Positions 1-12,426 of a stretch of DNA of 64,000 bases are shown piece by piece. Origin of the DNA: Helicostylum pulchrum (lineage: Eukaryota > Mucoromycota > Mucoromycetes > Mucorales > Mucoraceae); assembly GCA_025677825.1 (NCBI GenBank), contig JAIXMO010000003.1:962317-1026316 (forward strand), given 5' to 3'. How positions within the stretch are numbered: position 1 is the first letter of the stretch; each line of letters begins with the position of its first letter. The notes under the pieces were generated by a model, which had not been told where the DNA came from, did not search any database, and was given only the letters and a program-made list of their open reading frames with translations. Position numbers and translations under genes: made by a program.

Positions 1-160
1 TATATATGTGTGTAAGATATCTTGATAAACAAAAAAAAAAAAAACAAAAAAAAAAGTTGATTTTTAGTTCTCTAAAATTGATTGTCACGCGCGTCTTGAT
101 GCAATGTTTACATATATTCAATTAATCTGTACGAACGGATGACGCATTTTTTTTTAATTG

Positions 161-190
161 ACCGTGTAAATTGACCGTGTATCAAGATCT
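161..190 (+). promoter_or_regulatory. Copy A of a dispersed two-half-site element
   Basis: Two half-sites in tandem, CGTGTAAATTGA and CGTGTATCAAGA, end about 24 bp before the ATG at 214. The same composite occurs near 39251, 45554, 60850 and, on the minus strand, 60445-60479. The position just upstream of a start codon suggests a promoter or 5' leader motif, or the conserved end of a repeated unit. Function is inferred only from recurrence and placement. Confidence 0.55.
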
Positions 191-213
191 CTTCTTTTTT
201 CCTTTATAAACAA

Positions 214-813
214 ATGAGTCAAGTAAGGTTTTGAAAAATGTAGAAACTTTAACATGCTAATTAATTCTACTTTGAAGGAAGAGATTGAAAGATCAGAAGC
301 ACGACAAGTGAACTTACAGTTGGAATATGTCAACTACACCGTTGAGCGAATCCTTGAACAAAAGCTGACAGATAAAAAAAGAAAAGTGCAAGCTGCAAGA
401 GCAAGACAACATTTTTACCGATGGATTGGATGGTAGCGTTGGTTCTCGTATCAAAAACGAAGCTTTACAAATATACAGCAACTTTAGTGATGTATATGTT
501 AAGGAGCAAACATGTATCAGTTTGGGTATGAACTCCATACTAGATTTATCGTACAGCTTTGGGGATGCTCAGTCCACCTTATTTATTGAAACTTTATGGT
601 CTGATCAGAAAAGAAAATTCCCTGTTGAAGAAGAAGACGCAGAGACACGAAAACTTGACTGGTATTACTCATGATTTTATGCTCACTGTTGAAAGTCTCG
701 TCAAGACTAAGAATTCCTTTCAAGTCAAATTGGAAAAGTTATCAAACTGGCTGAAGCGTGTCAAATCTGACAAAAAAAAATTGATAAAGATGAATCGTAC
801 TTTATTTATTTAG
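214..813 (+). pseudogene. Frameshifted coiled-coil hypothetical gene behind element copy A
   Basis: A tiny first exon (ATG AGT CAA, 214-222) is followed by an intron with donor GTAAGG, branch-like GCTAATTAA and acceptor AAG at 275-277. Coding resumes at 278 in frame with a charged, coiled-coil-like protein (EEIERSEARQVNLQ...). The frame breaks twice: at a T5 run near 412-416, where one T fewer restores reading, and near 650-656. Each downstream frame then stays open (426-674, then to 813). I do not recognise the family. The exon layout matches the gene start at 45604. It is probably a decayed member of a multicopy, lineage-specific family; sequencing error in the T run is the alternative. Confidence 0.5.
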
Positions 814-1031
814 TTCAACATATCATAAAGCTTTATGTGAAGTCGTCTTATTTATTTGATTCTAATATCGATTGCTCTGATTGGGGTTTCGTTATCAAGA
901 TATAGGCTCCAATAAGCGAAGAACTGTTTGATTCTGCTAGTTTACGGGGGGAACATTGAGAAAGATAAACGCTTATTATCCCAATTTTCAATACTTATAA
1001 ATATCCTTAAAACATTTATTTTGCAAGTTAC

Positions 1032-1479
1032 CCTCCCTCGCTACCCCATGACCTTTTGATATGAATCTTCTGTCCCAATCACCGAGTACCGCCTCAGGCA
1101 CAGCGACCGTACGCATATTGACCCTTTCCGTCATCTTCAAATCGAAATATTTATGCCCAATATCCGCGTCTTTCTCGTACAGTTAATAAAATTTACCTTT
1201 TTGGAAGAATACAATCTACGTTGGCATATATGCAATTAGTTTTTCCGTATATATATATGGATAATTTAGGCTAACTTGACTTACTTTATTCATGCACTTT
1301 TGCTTGAACTCCCAGTATTGTCTTTCAAAAGGGATAAATTTAGTCCAAGCATTTACTGGGAAGAACAAGGTATGTGAATCATAGCCGGGAGAACCAATGG
1401 CGTTTCCTTGTAGATCTTTTTGTTCCTGAAGCCAGGGGTAACGCTCGTCATTTTTCTCTTTAAATTTTTGGTTTAGATC
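1032..1479 (-). pseudogene. MSH6 (MutS homologue) N-terminal mismatch-binding fragment
   Basis: Two minus-strand exon-like blocks, 1479-1285 and 1215-1032, are separated by a GTAAGT...TAG intron. The first reads ERYPWLQEQKDLQG, PGYDSHTLFFP and FERQYWEFKQK, the stretch leading into the MutS domain I of eukaryotic MSH6. The second reads IVFFQKGKFY, then a TAA, then LYEKDADIGH, FDLKMTERVNMR and VPE, again clear MSH6 signature. The stop replaces the Glu of the Phe-x-Glu motif that contacts mismatched bases. No connector, lever, clamp or ATPase domain was found nearby, so this is a truncated duplicate and not the working gene. Codon use and GC look more gene-like than the flanks. Confidence 0.8.
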
Positions 1480-2220
1480 CTATTATAGTCATTTTTTGTT
1501 TTAGTTGGATGAAAAAAAAACTAGTATACATGGAATTCATTACCTGTGATAATACGGATGCATCCTTGTTGATTATCATTCATTTTGTATACATTAGACT
1601 AGAAGACCCGGACAGGCTTCACCAGGCCTTTTTTTGTGCGCGGTATAATATTATACGGGAAAATTTCTTACTACGCGTTCTATTTACAAGCTCAAAAAAG
1701 AGAGTGTGGTATATTACGTTTTACTTACCTTCATAAAGCGTTCTTGAAAAAAAAAATTGCCCGATATCTATACGCTATCATAGTCGCCGTGAAACTACAT
1801 TTGAGCGCTCGTAACAAGTGCTCTTGTGTATAGCAGTTGCCTGAAGAAGGACAGTATTCTTTTGTACGGACATAAAAAAAGAACAGAAGAGCGGGTCGCT
1901 TGATTTACATTCGTGTAAATGATATTGAGCCCGATTTCATTGAAAAGACCAACCGTATCCAGTTGAATGTCTTTTTTTTTCAAAACAAATTTCCAAATAG
2001 ACAAAGGTGAATATAATATAGAATTTTCTTATAGAAATAAAAATACGAATAAAAAAAACAGCCAAGAGTTTTATAGAAAAAAAACCAGCAAAGAGTTAGT
2101 TGGGACCTTACTTCTCAAGGAGCATTTAGCTATACTCTTCTATGATAAGATTGTTGATGGAGAGAACTACAGAAGATGTTGTTTTAGGTGTTAATCACGA
2201 TGTCGCTATTAAGATGAATA

Positions 2221-3575
2221 TAAACGCGCCTGTTTAAAATCAACCATTTCCACACCAGTTTTTTATATATGAAAAAGTAGATAGTATATTGTACTCCCTT
2301 CATTCTGTTGGAATAGTGTTTGAAAATATAAGCACACCAAACACAATGGATTAAACTCAAGTATAATGAAAGTTTATCGATATTATGTTTGTTGTATTTA
2401 CTCTAATAATAAAACAGAATATTGATACATCTTACGAAAATTCAGTTAAAGTATATATACCAAATACACTTTTATTAAAAAATTATTCGTCACTTTTGGA
2501 GAAAAAAAAATAGTCCGAAAAAAAAATGTTAAGTAGGATGTAATCCTGGTTATCCACAACTGTTCTATTATTAGACGTGGACAATATGGACACTTTGCGG
2601 GAGATACGTTATCAGCCGCGCCCCTATTATTTTGGAAACCATTGTTAGGCACACAGGACTATAATGGTCTATATCCCATGACGGGACTATAATGGTGTAT
2701 ATCGTCGTGAAAGTATACGAGTTTTTCTTTATCAATAATCTAATTAATTAATTACTAAAATATTTCAGCAATAACAACAATAAAAATAATAAATCCAGCC
2801 GCATCAGAAAAAAAAAAAAAATCCTATAATTAAGGTGAGAGGACATTAGGGTGCGTGACATTTTGGTGGGCTGGTCTCAAGGAATTGATTAGAATATCTT
2901 CCTTGCTACTCATGTTATTAATACTCCTTACTCTCTTCGGGTAGCTCTTATAGTAGTATCATCATCTAATGATAACGAAATCAACAATAATCTTGACTAT
3001 CCTTTGATTTGTGATGAGTTGATTGAGTATATGAACCTTGTCCGATGAATGCCTAATGGTTAGAAAGCCTCTCTTCGGACTGAAAGACTTGAATGACGCT
3101 CGTATCTTTCGGTCAGTAGTTTTGCACGTCCTGGTTGAGGTTTGGCAGAAGTCAGACCTTCATTTACAAACTTTTTTACGACTGTAGCAACAATTGTTCT
3201 TGCGATACCCAATTCTTTGCTAATGTCGGTATTGTTCCAGTTTTTATGCTGAGAAAGGCCGCAAAAAACTTCACGGGTGAAATCTGAAAGGTCTTTTCCT
3301 CTCTTATTGACCATGAGCAACTCCCCATCATATAATAAAGGATACAAAGAGTTTCATTTCTTTACTTTCATTTTTTTACTTATATTTTATCAACTCCTTT
3401 TCTGCAAATCTCACAATATTACTTATATTTTCAAACACTGTTTCAACAAAATGAAGGGAGTACAATATACCATCTTTTTTGTAGCTTAACTTATTATTTT
3501 GAATTTACTTTTTCATATAAAAAAAACTGGTGCGGAAATGGTTTTATTGTCGGTGATTTTAAACAGGTGCGTTTA
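2221..3575 (-). mobile_element. Tc1/mariner-like transposon with long terminal inverted repeats
   Basis: Left arm 2221-2333 and right arm about 3421-3574 are imperfect inverted repeats. Shared blocks include AAACGCGCCTGTTTAAAATC, CCATTTCC and CACCAG, the ATTGTACTCCCTTCATT block and GTGTTTGAAAATATAAG. The right arm has two short insertions. Outer ends abut TA dinucleotides, as expected for Tc1/mariner target duplication. A transposase relic sits inside on the minus strand. Overall length, about 1.35 kb, fits this superfamily. A diverged partial copy lies at 63590-63731, and an internal 45 bp block recurs at 20881. Confidence 0.85.
2560..3312 (-). pseudogene. Decayed Tc1-type transposase
   Basis: From the ATG at 3312 the minus strand reads MVNKRGKDLSDFTREVFCGL and continues through DISKELGIARTIVATVVKKF, a homeodomain-like helix-turn-helix. 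It then reads PGRAKLLTERYER, the linker typical of Tc1 transposases. The frame ends at 3060. Near 2560-2600 a second piece reads CPYCPRLIIEQLW, a degraded form of the C-terminal SPDLNPIEnLW block that carries the last catalytic acid. The catalytic core between them is not readable in one frame. Clearly non-functional. Confidence 0.75.
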
Positions 3576-3666
3576 TCTTTCCCCTCATTATTGTTTATTT
3601 TGTCGCTTGACAAATTGAAATTCTTCAGCATATAAAGATTTTTTTTTATACTTTATTCTTAAAAAA

Positions 3667-4593
3667 ATGCCTACTAGTAGAATGCAAAATCCAAGGGTGA
3701 CTAAAGAATCACACAATGTAAATGATTTCTTCTTCGCTAAGATTGATAATACTGTAGATAACAGTTTACCAGTGGAAATTATCGAAGAATATAACAACAA
3801 TATGAAAGAACAAGCTAACAACTATTGCTTCAGAAAGCTTCCTGTCTGTGTTGATTTTCTTCGATTGGCTATAAGCCAATCAGTATCTGAATTACCTCGT
3901 TGGGTTTGGTAGAATGGATATGATACCAACAATACCGAAAATGACAACGTTATGATTCAATTGATGCGCTTCATACTCACAGATTCCTGCGCCAACTGTA
4001 GTAAACCCGAACCAGCATCAGTTAATGAAAGAACTCCCTATGTGGAATACGTCGTTCCTATTTTCAAGTACTTTTCTGCCGCTACCAAGCTCATGGCATT
4101 CGTATCGTGCGAAAAAGGTCTTGTTGTATGTATGCCGGGCGATTCTACCAAAAATATTTTAGGAGCTGCTGTAGAGGATAGTTTAAAAAGGATTTTAATG
4201 GAATCCTCTGGTGAAGTTGATGACGAAGATACCATTGAAGATACCATTGAAGATATCATTGAAGATATCATTGGTATCATCAAGTTGATGGAACGTGGTG
4301 CTAAATGCTTAGAAGAAGAGATGAATCGATATAGATAAGCTTCTTTCTCTACTTTTTTAAAACGCCGTATTTTCTGTATCCAATATGTCGGATATACTCT
4401 CACTTTATTGTCTACTGGGGTTTATAATGAGAACATGTGGTCTTGTGTTTTGAAAAGATCCAGTGTAGTACCAAGAAACTATGAGCAGAAAGAATATTGG
4501 CTGTCCGTTCTTGAACTCCTAGCAACTTTAAAGGAAGAACTCGAAGCTCAAGATCTGTTGAGTAAAGAATTAGCTGAGGAACATATTGGTTAG
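3667..4593 (+). pseudogene. Lineage-specific family copy 1, two in-frame stops
   Basis: One reading frame is open from the ATG at 3667 to 4593 except for a TAG at 3910-3912 and a TAA at 4336-4338. Read across the stops it has a variable acidic N-terminus, then NERTPYVEYVVPIFKYF, RILMESSGEVDDED and a C-terminal WSCVLKRSSVVPRNY / LSVLELLATLKEEL block. The same ordered blocks occur in the copy at 39395-41195 (DERTFFCEVIFPLFKSF, LLIESSG, WQVVECRGASIL / YVKVYELFAFL), and the first block also occurs at 21072-21470. I associate such proteins with expanded families of Mucorales, function unknown. A tandem near-repeat at 4232-4275 encodes (I)EDTIEDIIED. Confidence 0.65.
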
Positions 4594-5111
4594 AAGTATG
4601 TAAAAGATAATGACAGACTTAGAAATAGATGCATGTAATGGTATTTTGTTTAATAAAATATTTTGTATTTTTATTGGCCCTTTACGTCGTAAAAAAAGTG
4701 ATTTATTTGGAGGATCGTCATAAACAGTGATATATATTATAAAGCTTTAAAAACTAAGAATGATATTTTATAAGGTACACTTTTTTTATTTTATTTTATT
4801 TTTTACCTTAAACTGGCATAGTTATTCACAACTGTTAACTAATAAAAACCATTGCCAAGTATAGTAGTATAGTAAAATGTTGTCATAATTTTGTTTATTT
4901 TTCTACTTTTGCGCCACATATAGTAGAGTACTCCTGATCATTAACATGCAGTTTTATATGTGCTAAGCAATTTTTTTATGAAACGTACATTTTATTATAT
5001 AATAAAAAGAGTCTAAATATAAGGAATAGTAAAAAAAAAAAGATGAATGTATATATGGCAAATAGTTATATGATTATATGAAGAAAGTGGGAAGGGGGGG
5101 GGGGATATATT
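4594..5111. other. AT-rich spacer
   Basis: No open frame with coding character. It holds poly-A/T tracts and a G12-type run near 5093-5104, just past the convergent end of the PIP5K gene. Confidence 0.6.
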
Positions 5112-7291
5112 TTAGTTTCCAAAGAGATGTCTGGTACGATTTTTGATCTTGTACTCTTGTGGAATATCTTGATTGTGCTCAAGTACAGCACAAGCCATGA
5201 ATTCCAAAAACCTGTTGCCGTATATCGAAGGTCTTACAGATGAAATAGCCTTTTTATCTTGAGTAAGAGATTTATAATGATGTTCTGTTCTCTTCTTCAT
5301 ATCATACGGAGTCAAGATATCAATGATACCCAGTGAGTAAAGTACAGGTATAGGCCTATCATGTTCATCTGTACCTCTAAAACCACCTTCATCTGCATAG
5401 AAAACACAATTATGACGTCTAAATAAAAATATATATGTCAGTATAAATAAATAAACCGATTTTTTTTTTTTTTTACTCTTGTGTTTCTTCTGGTAATTGA
5501 GAAACGTCTAATTTATCTGGATTGGCAATAGAAATAGCTTTACGAACTACTTGAGCTTTACTTGATCTACGTTCCCTTAAAATTTCTTTACGTTGAATGG
5601 ACTTTGTGTTTGGTTGAAATGATTGTAAGGTGGTGTCACGAACATTATCCTTATTTCCGCGCATCATATCATGTACACCAATTAATAGACTATAATCCAT
5701 AATATTAAGTTGCGCCAAAAGCTATTTTAACGAAAAGTTAGAAAAGCGTGATATCAAATGACCAAAAAAAAAAAACTTACAGTAACATCACGGACAAGTT
5801 GACCAATAAACATCTTTCTCTTTTGAGGTCCTAACTTGAGTTTACGATCTCTTTTTACCCAATTCAGGTCCTTCATGACAGCGTAAGGGTTTTTAAGAAT
5901 TTCTTCTTCAGGTAAAAGTCTTCCTAATGTAGAACCCTATATACAAAATACGTATTAGTTTTTTTGTTGTTGTTGCGTCATTGTTGTAAATTTTCTTATG
6001 TGCTGTACCTTTAAATCATAGGTTTCATGAATATCTTTACTTGTTGGGAAAACATTACTCATGACAACAAAATGAATCTTTTTTCCGTGAGGTAATTTTA
6101 CTCTGTGTAAACCATAATATCTACATAACAGTGTACTTGAGTTGTCACTAATATGCTACAAAAAAAAATATAATTAGTAATTGAATTTTAACTGTATATA
6201 TATTTGTATATATTTTACCTGGTGGTACTCTTTCAAGATCTTTCTCATAAAGGTGTGTTCGGTATGGTGAATGGTTTTAATAATGAACCTGTAGTCTTTG
6301 GAATAGTAAAAGAAACTACCACTTTTACCAGGAGAACCTAGTTCAGATAAAATGTATTTACTGGTTAAAGAAATCTTTTTTGCAGGGTTGTAATAAGTTA
6401 GTTACTAGAGTAAAAAGAAGTATATATGGTAGTTACCAAATAATCGGCAGGATCAACACCAAACTTTTCTCGTAAGCTTCTAAATACCCAGGGGGAATAA
6501 TCTTTAAACTTAAAATCATATTTAGCACCAGGCGTCAACTCATCACCAACGACATCAAAGGCCAACTTATGAGCAGCTGTGAAATCATCATCCGTTAAAG
6601 GTCTGTCAATTTTAGCAGTGACTCTACTGACAGCAATTCGAATACCAGTCAACATATTATACATTAATACATAGTTCTGATGTCCTTCTGAGATACGAGT
6701 ACCCATCAAGACGGGATCTTCTTCTTCTGAAGCGGGAATCTTAAAACGAGACAATCTATTAAATGTTTTTCTTCTTGCAGATAATTCCTTTTGGAATTCT
6801 TCTGATCGTCTCATTAACTGTAGCCGCTCTTTGTCAGCCATACGTTGTCTTGCAGATTTTAGTGTATGACCCGTGGTGTGATATCGACCTAGTGAAACTA
6901 CGCTAGGAAATTCTGGTAACGGCTTATGTAAATTTGATTCTTGGCTTTGGATAGAAGAAAGTGTAGAGTGTCGTTTTAAAATCACTTGGTCTGCTTGGTT
7001 ATTATCTTCTTGAACGTGGCGATGAATGGATGAATCGGGGGTCAAGGTAGGTGTAGGAATAAAGATTTCTTTCTTTACATAAGGTGCGGTGTACGACCTT
7101 TTATCTGCAAAGTTGGGTGTAAAGCTGGAGGGCGAAGCTGGTGGCGAAAGCTCGCTTGGGTCTTCTTGTACATACTGCACAAGTTGGTTTTTGTCAGCTG
7201 TAATAGTTTCTTCAGGGTATATTGAATAAGAGTTCTTCCTGTTGTTCATTTTTGAACTCCAATTTACTGAATTGTTAAAATCTAGCGACAT
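5112..7291 (-). CDS. Phosphatidylinositol 4-phosphate 5-kinase (Mss4/Its3 type)
   Basis: Makes PI(4,5)P2 from PI4P at the plasma membrane, upstream of actin organisation, endocytosis and wall signalling. Six exons: 7291-6437, 6374-6219, 6155-6009, 5936-5781, 5721-5477, 5418-5112, giving about 621 aa. Residues 1-200 are low-complexity and acidic. The kinase core starts around residue 286 ([14 protein letters not shown]), with glycine-rich [11 protein letters not shown] and the ATP-site lysine in [14 protein letters not shown] follows near 446-453, and the metal-binding IID at 551-553 heads the activation loop [17 protein letters not shown]. The Glu in that loop is characteristic of type I (PI4P) enzymes. 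Introns are 54-140 bp. Splice phases agree throughout, so the gene looks intact. Confidence 0.93.
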
Positions 7292-8802
7292 TCTTTATAT
7301 AAAATATTCTGTATATAAAAAAAAAGAGAGAGGGAAAAAAAGGAAAAAAGGAAAAGAGGGAAAACCATTTATTTATTAAAAAGAGACCAGTTACACAAGA
7401 AAGAGTGATGTCTTATAATTAGAAATATCCCCAAGCCTAACTTTAAACGGAAAACACAGGGCGCATTTCTTCCGATGTCTTTCCCCCTTTCCTTATTTAA
7501 AAAGAAAAACTTTCTACTAAAAACTGCCAAGAAACTAACTCTTTTTTACGTGTACGTTTTAATATTTTAACACCGAAAAGAGATATTTTTTAAAAAAGCT
7601 ATTGTTCTTCTCTTGCTTAAATGTTTAGTTCCACGGATGTAAAAATAAAGTGTATATTTAGACCCGGATTCATTTAAGAAAAATGACCGTAAATGGTAAT
7701 TTAATACTTTGCAGCCGTTTACATCATACTACTTCTTTAAGGCGGCTATAAATGCTTCGTGCGCTTATTACACAAAATTACTCTGCGCGTAAAAAACGTC
7801 CTCTGCAAAAAAAAGTGTATAGTAATAATATCTGAAGGCGGCATAAGTGGTTATTTGCTACAGTTGAAACAAACGGAAGACGTGACTACAGGTCACAGTG
7901 CCCTTGAAAAAAGCGTATTTCAGACAATGAAATTCGTCTGCGGCCTCTATTTCGATTGAAACCCCCCTATTACAGACAACAATAACTATTTATTCAAATA
8001 TAATAGTTAATAGCCCAGTTTATGTGTTTATTATAAAGAATGTGTTACGGTTACAATAACATCAAAATGATACAATGGATTTTTTATCATGAGGTCTGTC
8101 TCACTAATAAATAATAACAAATATTTTCGGTGATGACACCATTGTATTGTTGTCTTCTTTAATGAACCTCGTTTTTATGGCTGAATGAACTCACGCTTAC
8201 TTTTAATTTCCACACATATTTTGCATGAAAAAGCCGGGATGATTGGACAAGAAGAAGTGATATGGCCATGTCAAGCGACAAAATATACTTGGATTTAGTT
8301 TTTAACCAAGAAAGCAATTCATCTTACCCATAAAGCCGTCCTTAAAAACGTATAGTTCTCTATATCTGCAATTAGTAGCTATTTTTATTTTTCTGGTTGT
8401 GGTTGCAGCCAAGTTTTTTTTTTCTTAGCACCAAGTAGCAAAAGAATCAAGCGATGATTTAACTTACGGTTGATAAACAAGAGCAAACGCGTACAAAAAA
8501 AATGTCACACAATATTCAAAGTATATAATACGCAATGTTTTTTCCAGGCCTACCCCTATATTTACAGATGAACGGCAAAAAGAAGTATGTATACGTACGT
8601 AAAAACACAGCGTCTACTTAATTAAGTTCTACATACACATCACTCAAAAAAAAAAAAACTTTACCACATACACTTGCAAAAAAAAAAGTGCACCTAACAC
8701 TTTATCGGAACCGTGACGGCGTTAGCGTTAAGCTTTTTTTTCTTTGAGAAAATAAAAAAACGCGCGTTTCAAAAAATAAAAAAACTCACTTCTTCTTTAA
8801 AT
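7292..8802. other. Divergent promoter region, no gene seen
   Basis: About 1.5 kb between the divergently transcribed kinase and protease genes. I find only short frames without family resemblance, poly-A/T tracts, and pyrimidine-rich stretches close to both starts. The 66-codon frame at 7759 has no supporting feature. Confidence 0.5.
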
Positions 8803-11800
8803 ATGACTAACTTTAAAGAAGTGTGTACTGTACCTACCGACTTTGGTGTATCTTTCACCAAGTTTAAAAGTGAAAAGACAGGTTTAACTGTTATTTTAGC
8901 TGATATTGAAGGTAAAACAATAGTTTAAAGAAGAAGAAAAAAACACGTATAGCTAAAACTTGTCATTTCCCTTTTTAGCCCCTCTTGTCAACGGTTATTT
9001 TGCTTTGGCAACAGAAAGTAAAAAAATAAAATAAAAAAATCCGCCACCCAAAAAAAAAAAACAAACTAAACTAAAAATATATCAAAATAGGTTTTGATGA
9101 TTTTGGCTGTCCTCATACTTTAGAACAGTAAGCGTACCATATAAAAAAAACCCCCAAACTTTTTTCTAAACCATTTATTCTAGTCTCGTGTTTTTAGGTA
9201 GTGAGCAATACCCTTACAAGGTAACAAAAAAAAAGCACGCATTTTTACTTAAATCCTAAAAAAAAAAAAAAAAATCAATTCTAGGGTGTTCTTGATTCAC
9301 TTGCCAACCGTGCTATTGCACAAGGAACTAACGCATGGACAGACGTAGATCACACCTGTTACACCATCACCACCGCTGGATCGCAAGGCTTCTTGAACAT
9401 TTTACCCATCTATGTCGACCACATTTTATATCCCACCTTGACGGAAACCGGATACCATACCGAAGTGCACCACATTAACGGTAAAGGAGAAGACGCTGGT
9501 GTTGTCTACAGTGAGATGCAAGGTTGTCAAAACCTTGGGGATGATAGACTTCATCTCCGTATGAAGAGATTGATGTACCCCGAGTCTTGTGGTTACAGAT
9601 CTGAAACCGGTGGTCTTATGGAACGATTAAGAGAATTATCTGTTGAAAAGAGTAAACGTTTTTCTAAACCTTTTTTTTTTAACTTGCATACTGATAATTT
9701 ATTATTTTTAAAAAAAAATAGTTCGCGATTATCATCAATCTTATTATAGACCTGATAACCTTTGTTTGATTGTTACTGGTAAGGTAGACAAGGATGAACT
9801 TTTAAAGGCGTTGGAACCTGTAGAGGAATCAATTATTAAAAAGGGTCCTCTTCCTGAGATGCAAAGACCTTGGGTCAGTACTGGCGATTTCCCTGATCTT
9901 CAAGAAAACATTACTGAAACTGTTCTTTTTGCTGATGAAGATGAATCTATGGGTTCTGTACTTTTAGCTTGGAATGGTCCCATGTGTCATGTAAGAGATA
10001 TATTGTTTTGTTACATGCACAAAAAAAAACTTATCACACACGCAAAAAAAAATTATAGGACTACCTTGCTCAAAAAGAATTGGAAGTTTTAAACGTGTAT
10101 CTTACAGATTCCCCTGTCTCTGTATTACAAAAAGAATTTGTAGAGATTGAAGATGCACTTTGTACCGACGTTGATTTCCATATTACCGATCACTTAAAGT
10201 CAACCTTGATGTTTACTGCTTCTAGTGTACCTATTGAAGAAATTGAAAACTTTCCTATTGAGTTCTTCAAGACCTTGAAACGTTTAGTAAATGAAAAAGA
10301 TATTGATATGACCAGAATGGCTACTGTTATTGAAAAGGAAACTTTAAAGGTAAAGCAAAAGAGAGAGAGAGAGAGGGAGAAGGTAACTAATATAACGTTA
10401 TAGCTTTTGGATAGTGCTGAAACTGACGCTCACGATACGGCAGCAGCAGTTGCAATCTCTGACTTTTTGTACGGTTCCGCCGACGGAAAAGACCTCAAGG
10501 AATCTGTCAAGGACCAAGAGTACCTCAACATTCTTTCTAAATACACTGCGCAAGATTGGTTAAAGGTACTTGAGAAATGGTACATTAGTCCACCTCATAT
10601 CACCTTATACGGTAAGCCTTCTGCAGAATTTGCCGAACAACAAACAGAAGATGAGGAAACCCGTGTTGAAAAACAATGCGAGGATCTTGGCCCCGAAAAA
10701 TTAAACCAACTTCAAAAGAAATTAGATGACGCCATGGCTAAAAACGATGCACCTATTCCTAACGAACTTTTAGAGGGGTTCAAGATTCCTTCTGCTTCTA
10801 CCATCAAGTTTATTGATGTAGTTACGGCTAGAAACAACGATACCAGTTTATCGAACGGAGTACAAGAATATATTAACAAGGATAATGAAGCAGATGTACC
10901 TTTGTTTATTCAGTTTGATCATATCAAGTCGCATTTCGTTAAAGTCTCTGCTCATATCAGTGCATCTTCTATTCCTTCCAACTTGTTGCCTTACACAAAA
11001 CTCTTTTTGAAGGCCATCTTTTCACTCCCAGTCGAAAAAGACGGTCAATTGATTCCTTATGAAGATGTCGTCAAGGGTTTAGGAGAAGACACCATGGAAT
11101 ATGATGCTTCTCTCGGTACCAATTTCGGATTTAGAGAATTAGCTGTCTTTACTTTAAAGGCCAAGGCATCCAAGTACGCTCAATCCATTCAATGGCTCCA
11201 TGATATCTTATGGAATACCAAGTTCACTGTGGAAAGATTAAAGATTGTCGCGTCTCAAATTTTGAACGATATTCCTCAAGCAAAGAGAGATGGTCATGAT
11301 ATGGGTAACGCTACCATGCGTGCTCTTCAATACGATCCCAAGAAATCCGTTCATGCTGCTCGTAACCTCTTGTTCCAAAACGTGTTTTTAACTGACGTCG
11401 TCAAGAGATTAGAAGAAAGTCCTGAATCTGTTTTGGCTGAATTAAATCAATACCGTTCTGCTTTATGTTCTCCCAACAATATTAGAATTCATGTTACCGG
11501 TGATATTTTGAGCTTGCCTAAGCCTAGAACTGCCTTCAAGGACTTTTCACCTACTAAAGTAGCAGGTGAATTATCTCCTATTACGTTATCTAAACAGGTA
11601 CTTTGCCAAGCAGGTCTTGAACCTGGAAACCACGGACTCTTGGTGACTTTACCCACAATCGAAAACACCTTTTCGCTTCACTCAGTCAAAGGACCTAGTC
11701 GTTTCGATGATAACGATATTGCACCTCTTTTGGTTATGATTGAATTATTAGATACAATGGAAGGTATCTTTTGGAAATTGATTCGTGGACAAGGTTTAGC

Positions 11801-12350
11801 GTACTCTTGTTTCTTGGACGCCAATATTGAATCGGGATTGATTAATTTTACAATCTATCAATCTCCTAATGCGTTCAAGGCATTTGAACAGGCCAAGAAG
11901 GTGATTGAACAGTTAGCTAATCATGAAATGGATATTGATCCCGCTTCGATTGATGGTGCAAAGAGTGCGGTTATTTATAGTTTAGTAGCTAGAGAAAATA
12001 CCATGGATCGTGCGGCTCTTCAATCTTTTGTTAATCAGGTTTTAAAGAAGATGCCTGCTTCATATAATCAAGATATGTTGATTGCCATTCAGGTAAATAA
12101 TACGATTGAACAAAAAAACAAAAAAATATGAAAAAAAAAACTAAAAATAATGTATGTGTAGGCCGTTACTTTGGACGATTTACAAGACGTATTAAACAAA
12201 TACTTTGTAAATATGTTTAAACAGGAAACAAGTAATGTTGTTGTAGTCAGTACTCCTACCAAGATTGTAGATATTCAAAAAGGATTTGAAGGTTTAGGGT
12301 TTAACATCAAGTCAATTGCTTTAAATGATATCACTATGGATGGATTTTAA
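8803..12350 (+). CDS. M16C zinc metalloprotease (yeast YOL098C/Sdd3-like)
   Basis: Nine exons: 8803-8911, 8979-9017, 9091-9127, 9184-9220, 9285-9651, 9722-9990, 10059-10349, 10404-12092, 12162-12350. They code for about 1008 aa, the usual length of pitrilysin-type M16C peptidases. The inverted zinc motif HTLEH (residues 58-62) spans an exon junction and is intact: two His ligands and the catalytic Glu. The downstream GVVYSEM segment should give the third ligand. The C-terminal half carries the inactive second M16 lobe. There is no mitochondrial presequence, so it is probably cytosolic, unlike Cym1/PreP. Four very short 5' exons (37-39 nt) are unusual but phase-consistent and rebuild the conserved FGCPHTLEHLVFLGS block exactly. 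Confidence 0.93.
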
Positions 12351-12426
12351 TTGATTTTTTTGTTTGCCTCTTTTTTTTGTTTTATAAAGTATAAATGAAT
12401 AAATAAAAATTGTAAAAATATTACAT

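Noticed and set aside
1795..2194. Minus frame at 1795-2004 and plus frame at 1967-2194
   Set aside because: Some segments look coding (QLDTVGLFNEIGLNIIY), but no splice logic or family match; may be further debris and is not annotated.
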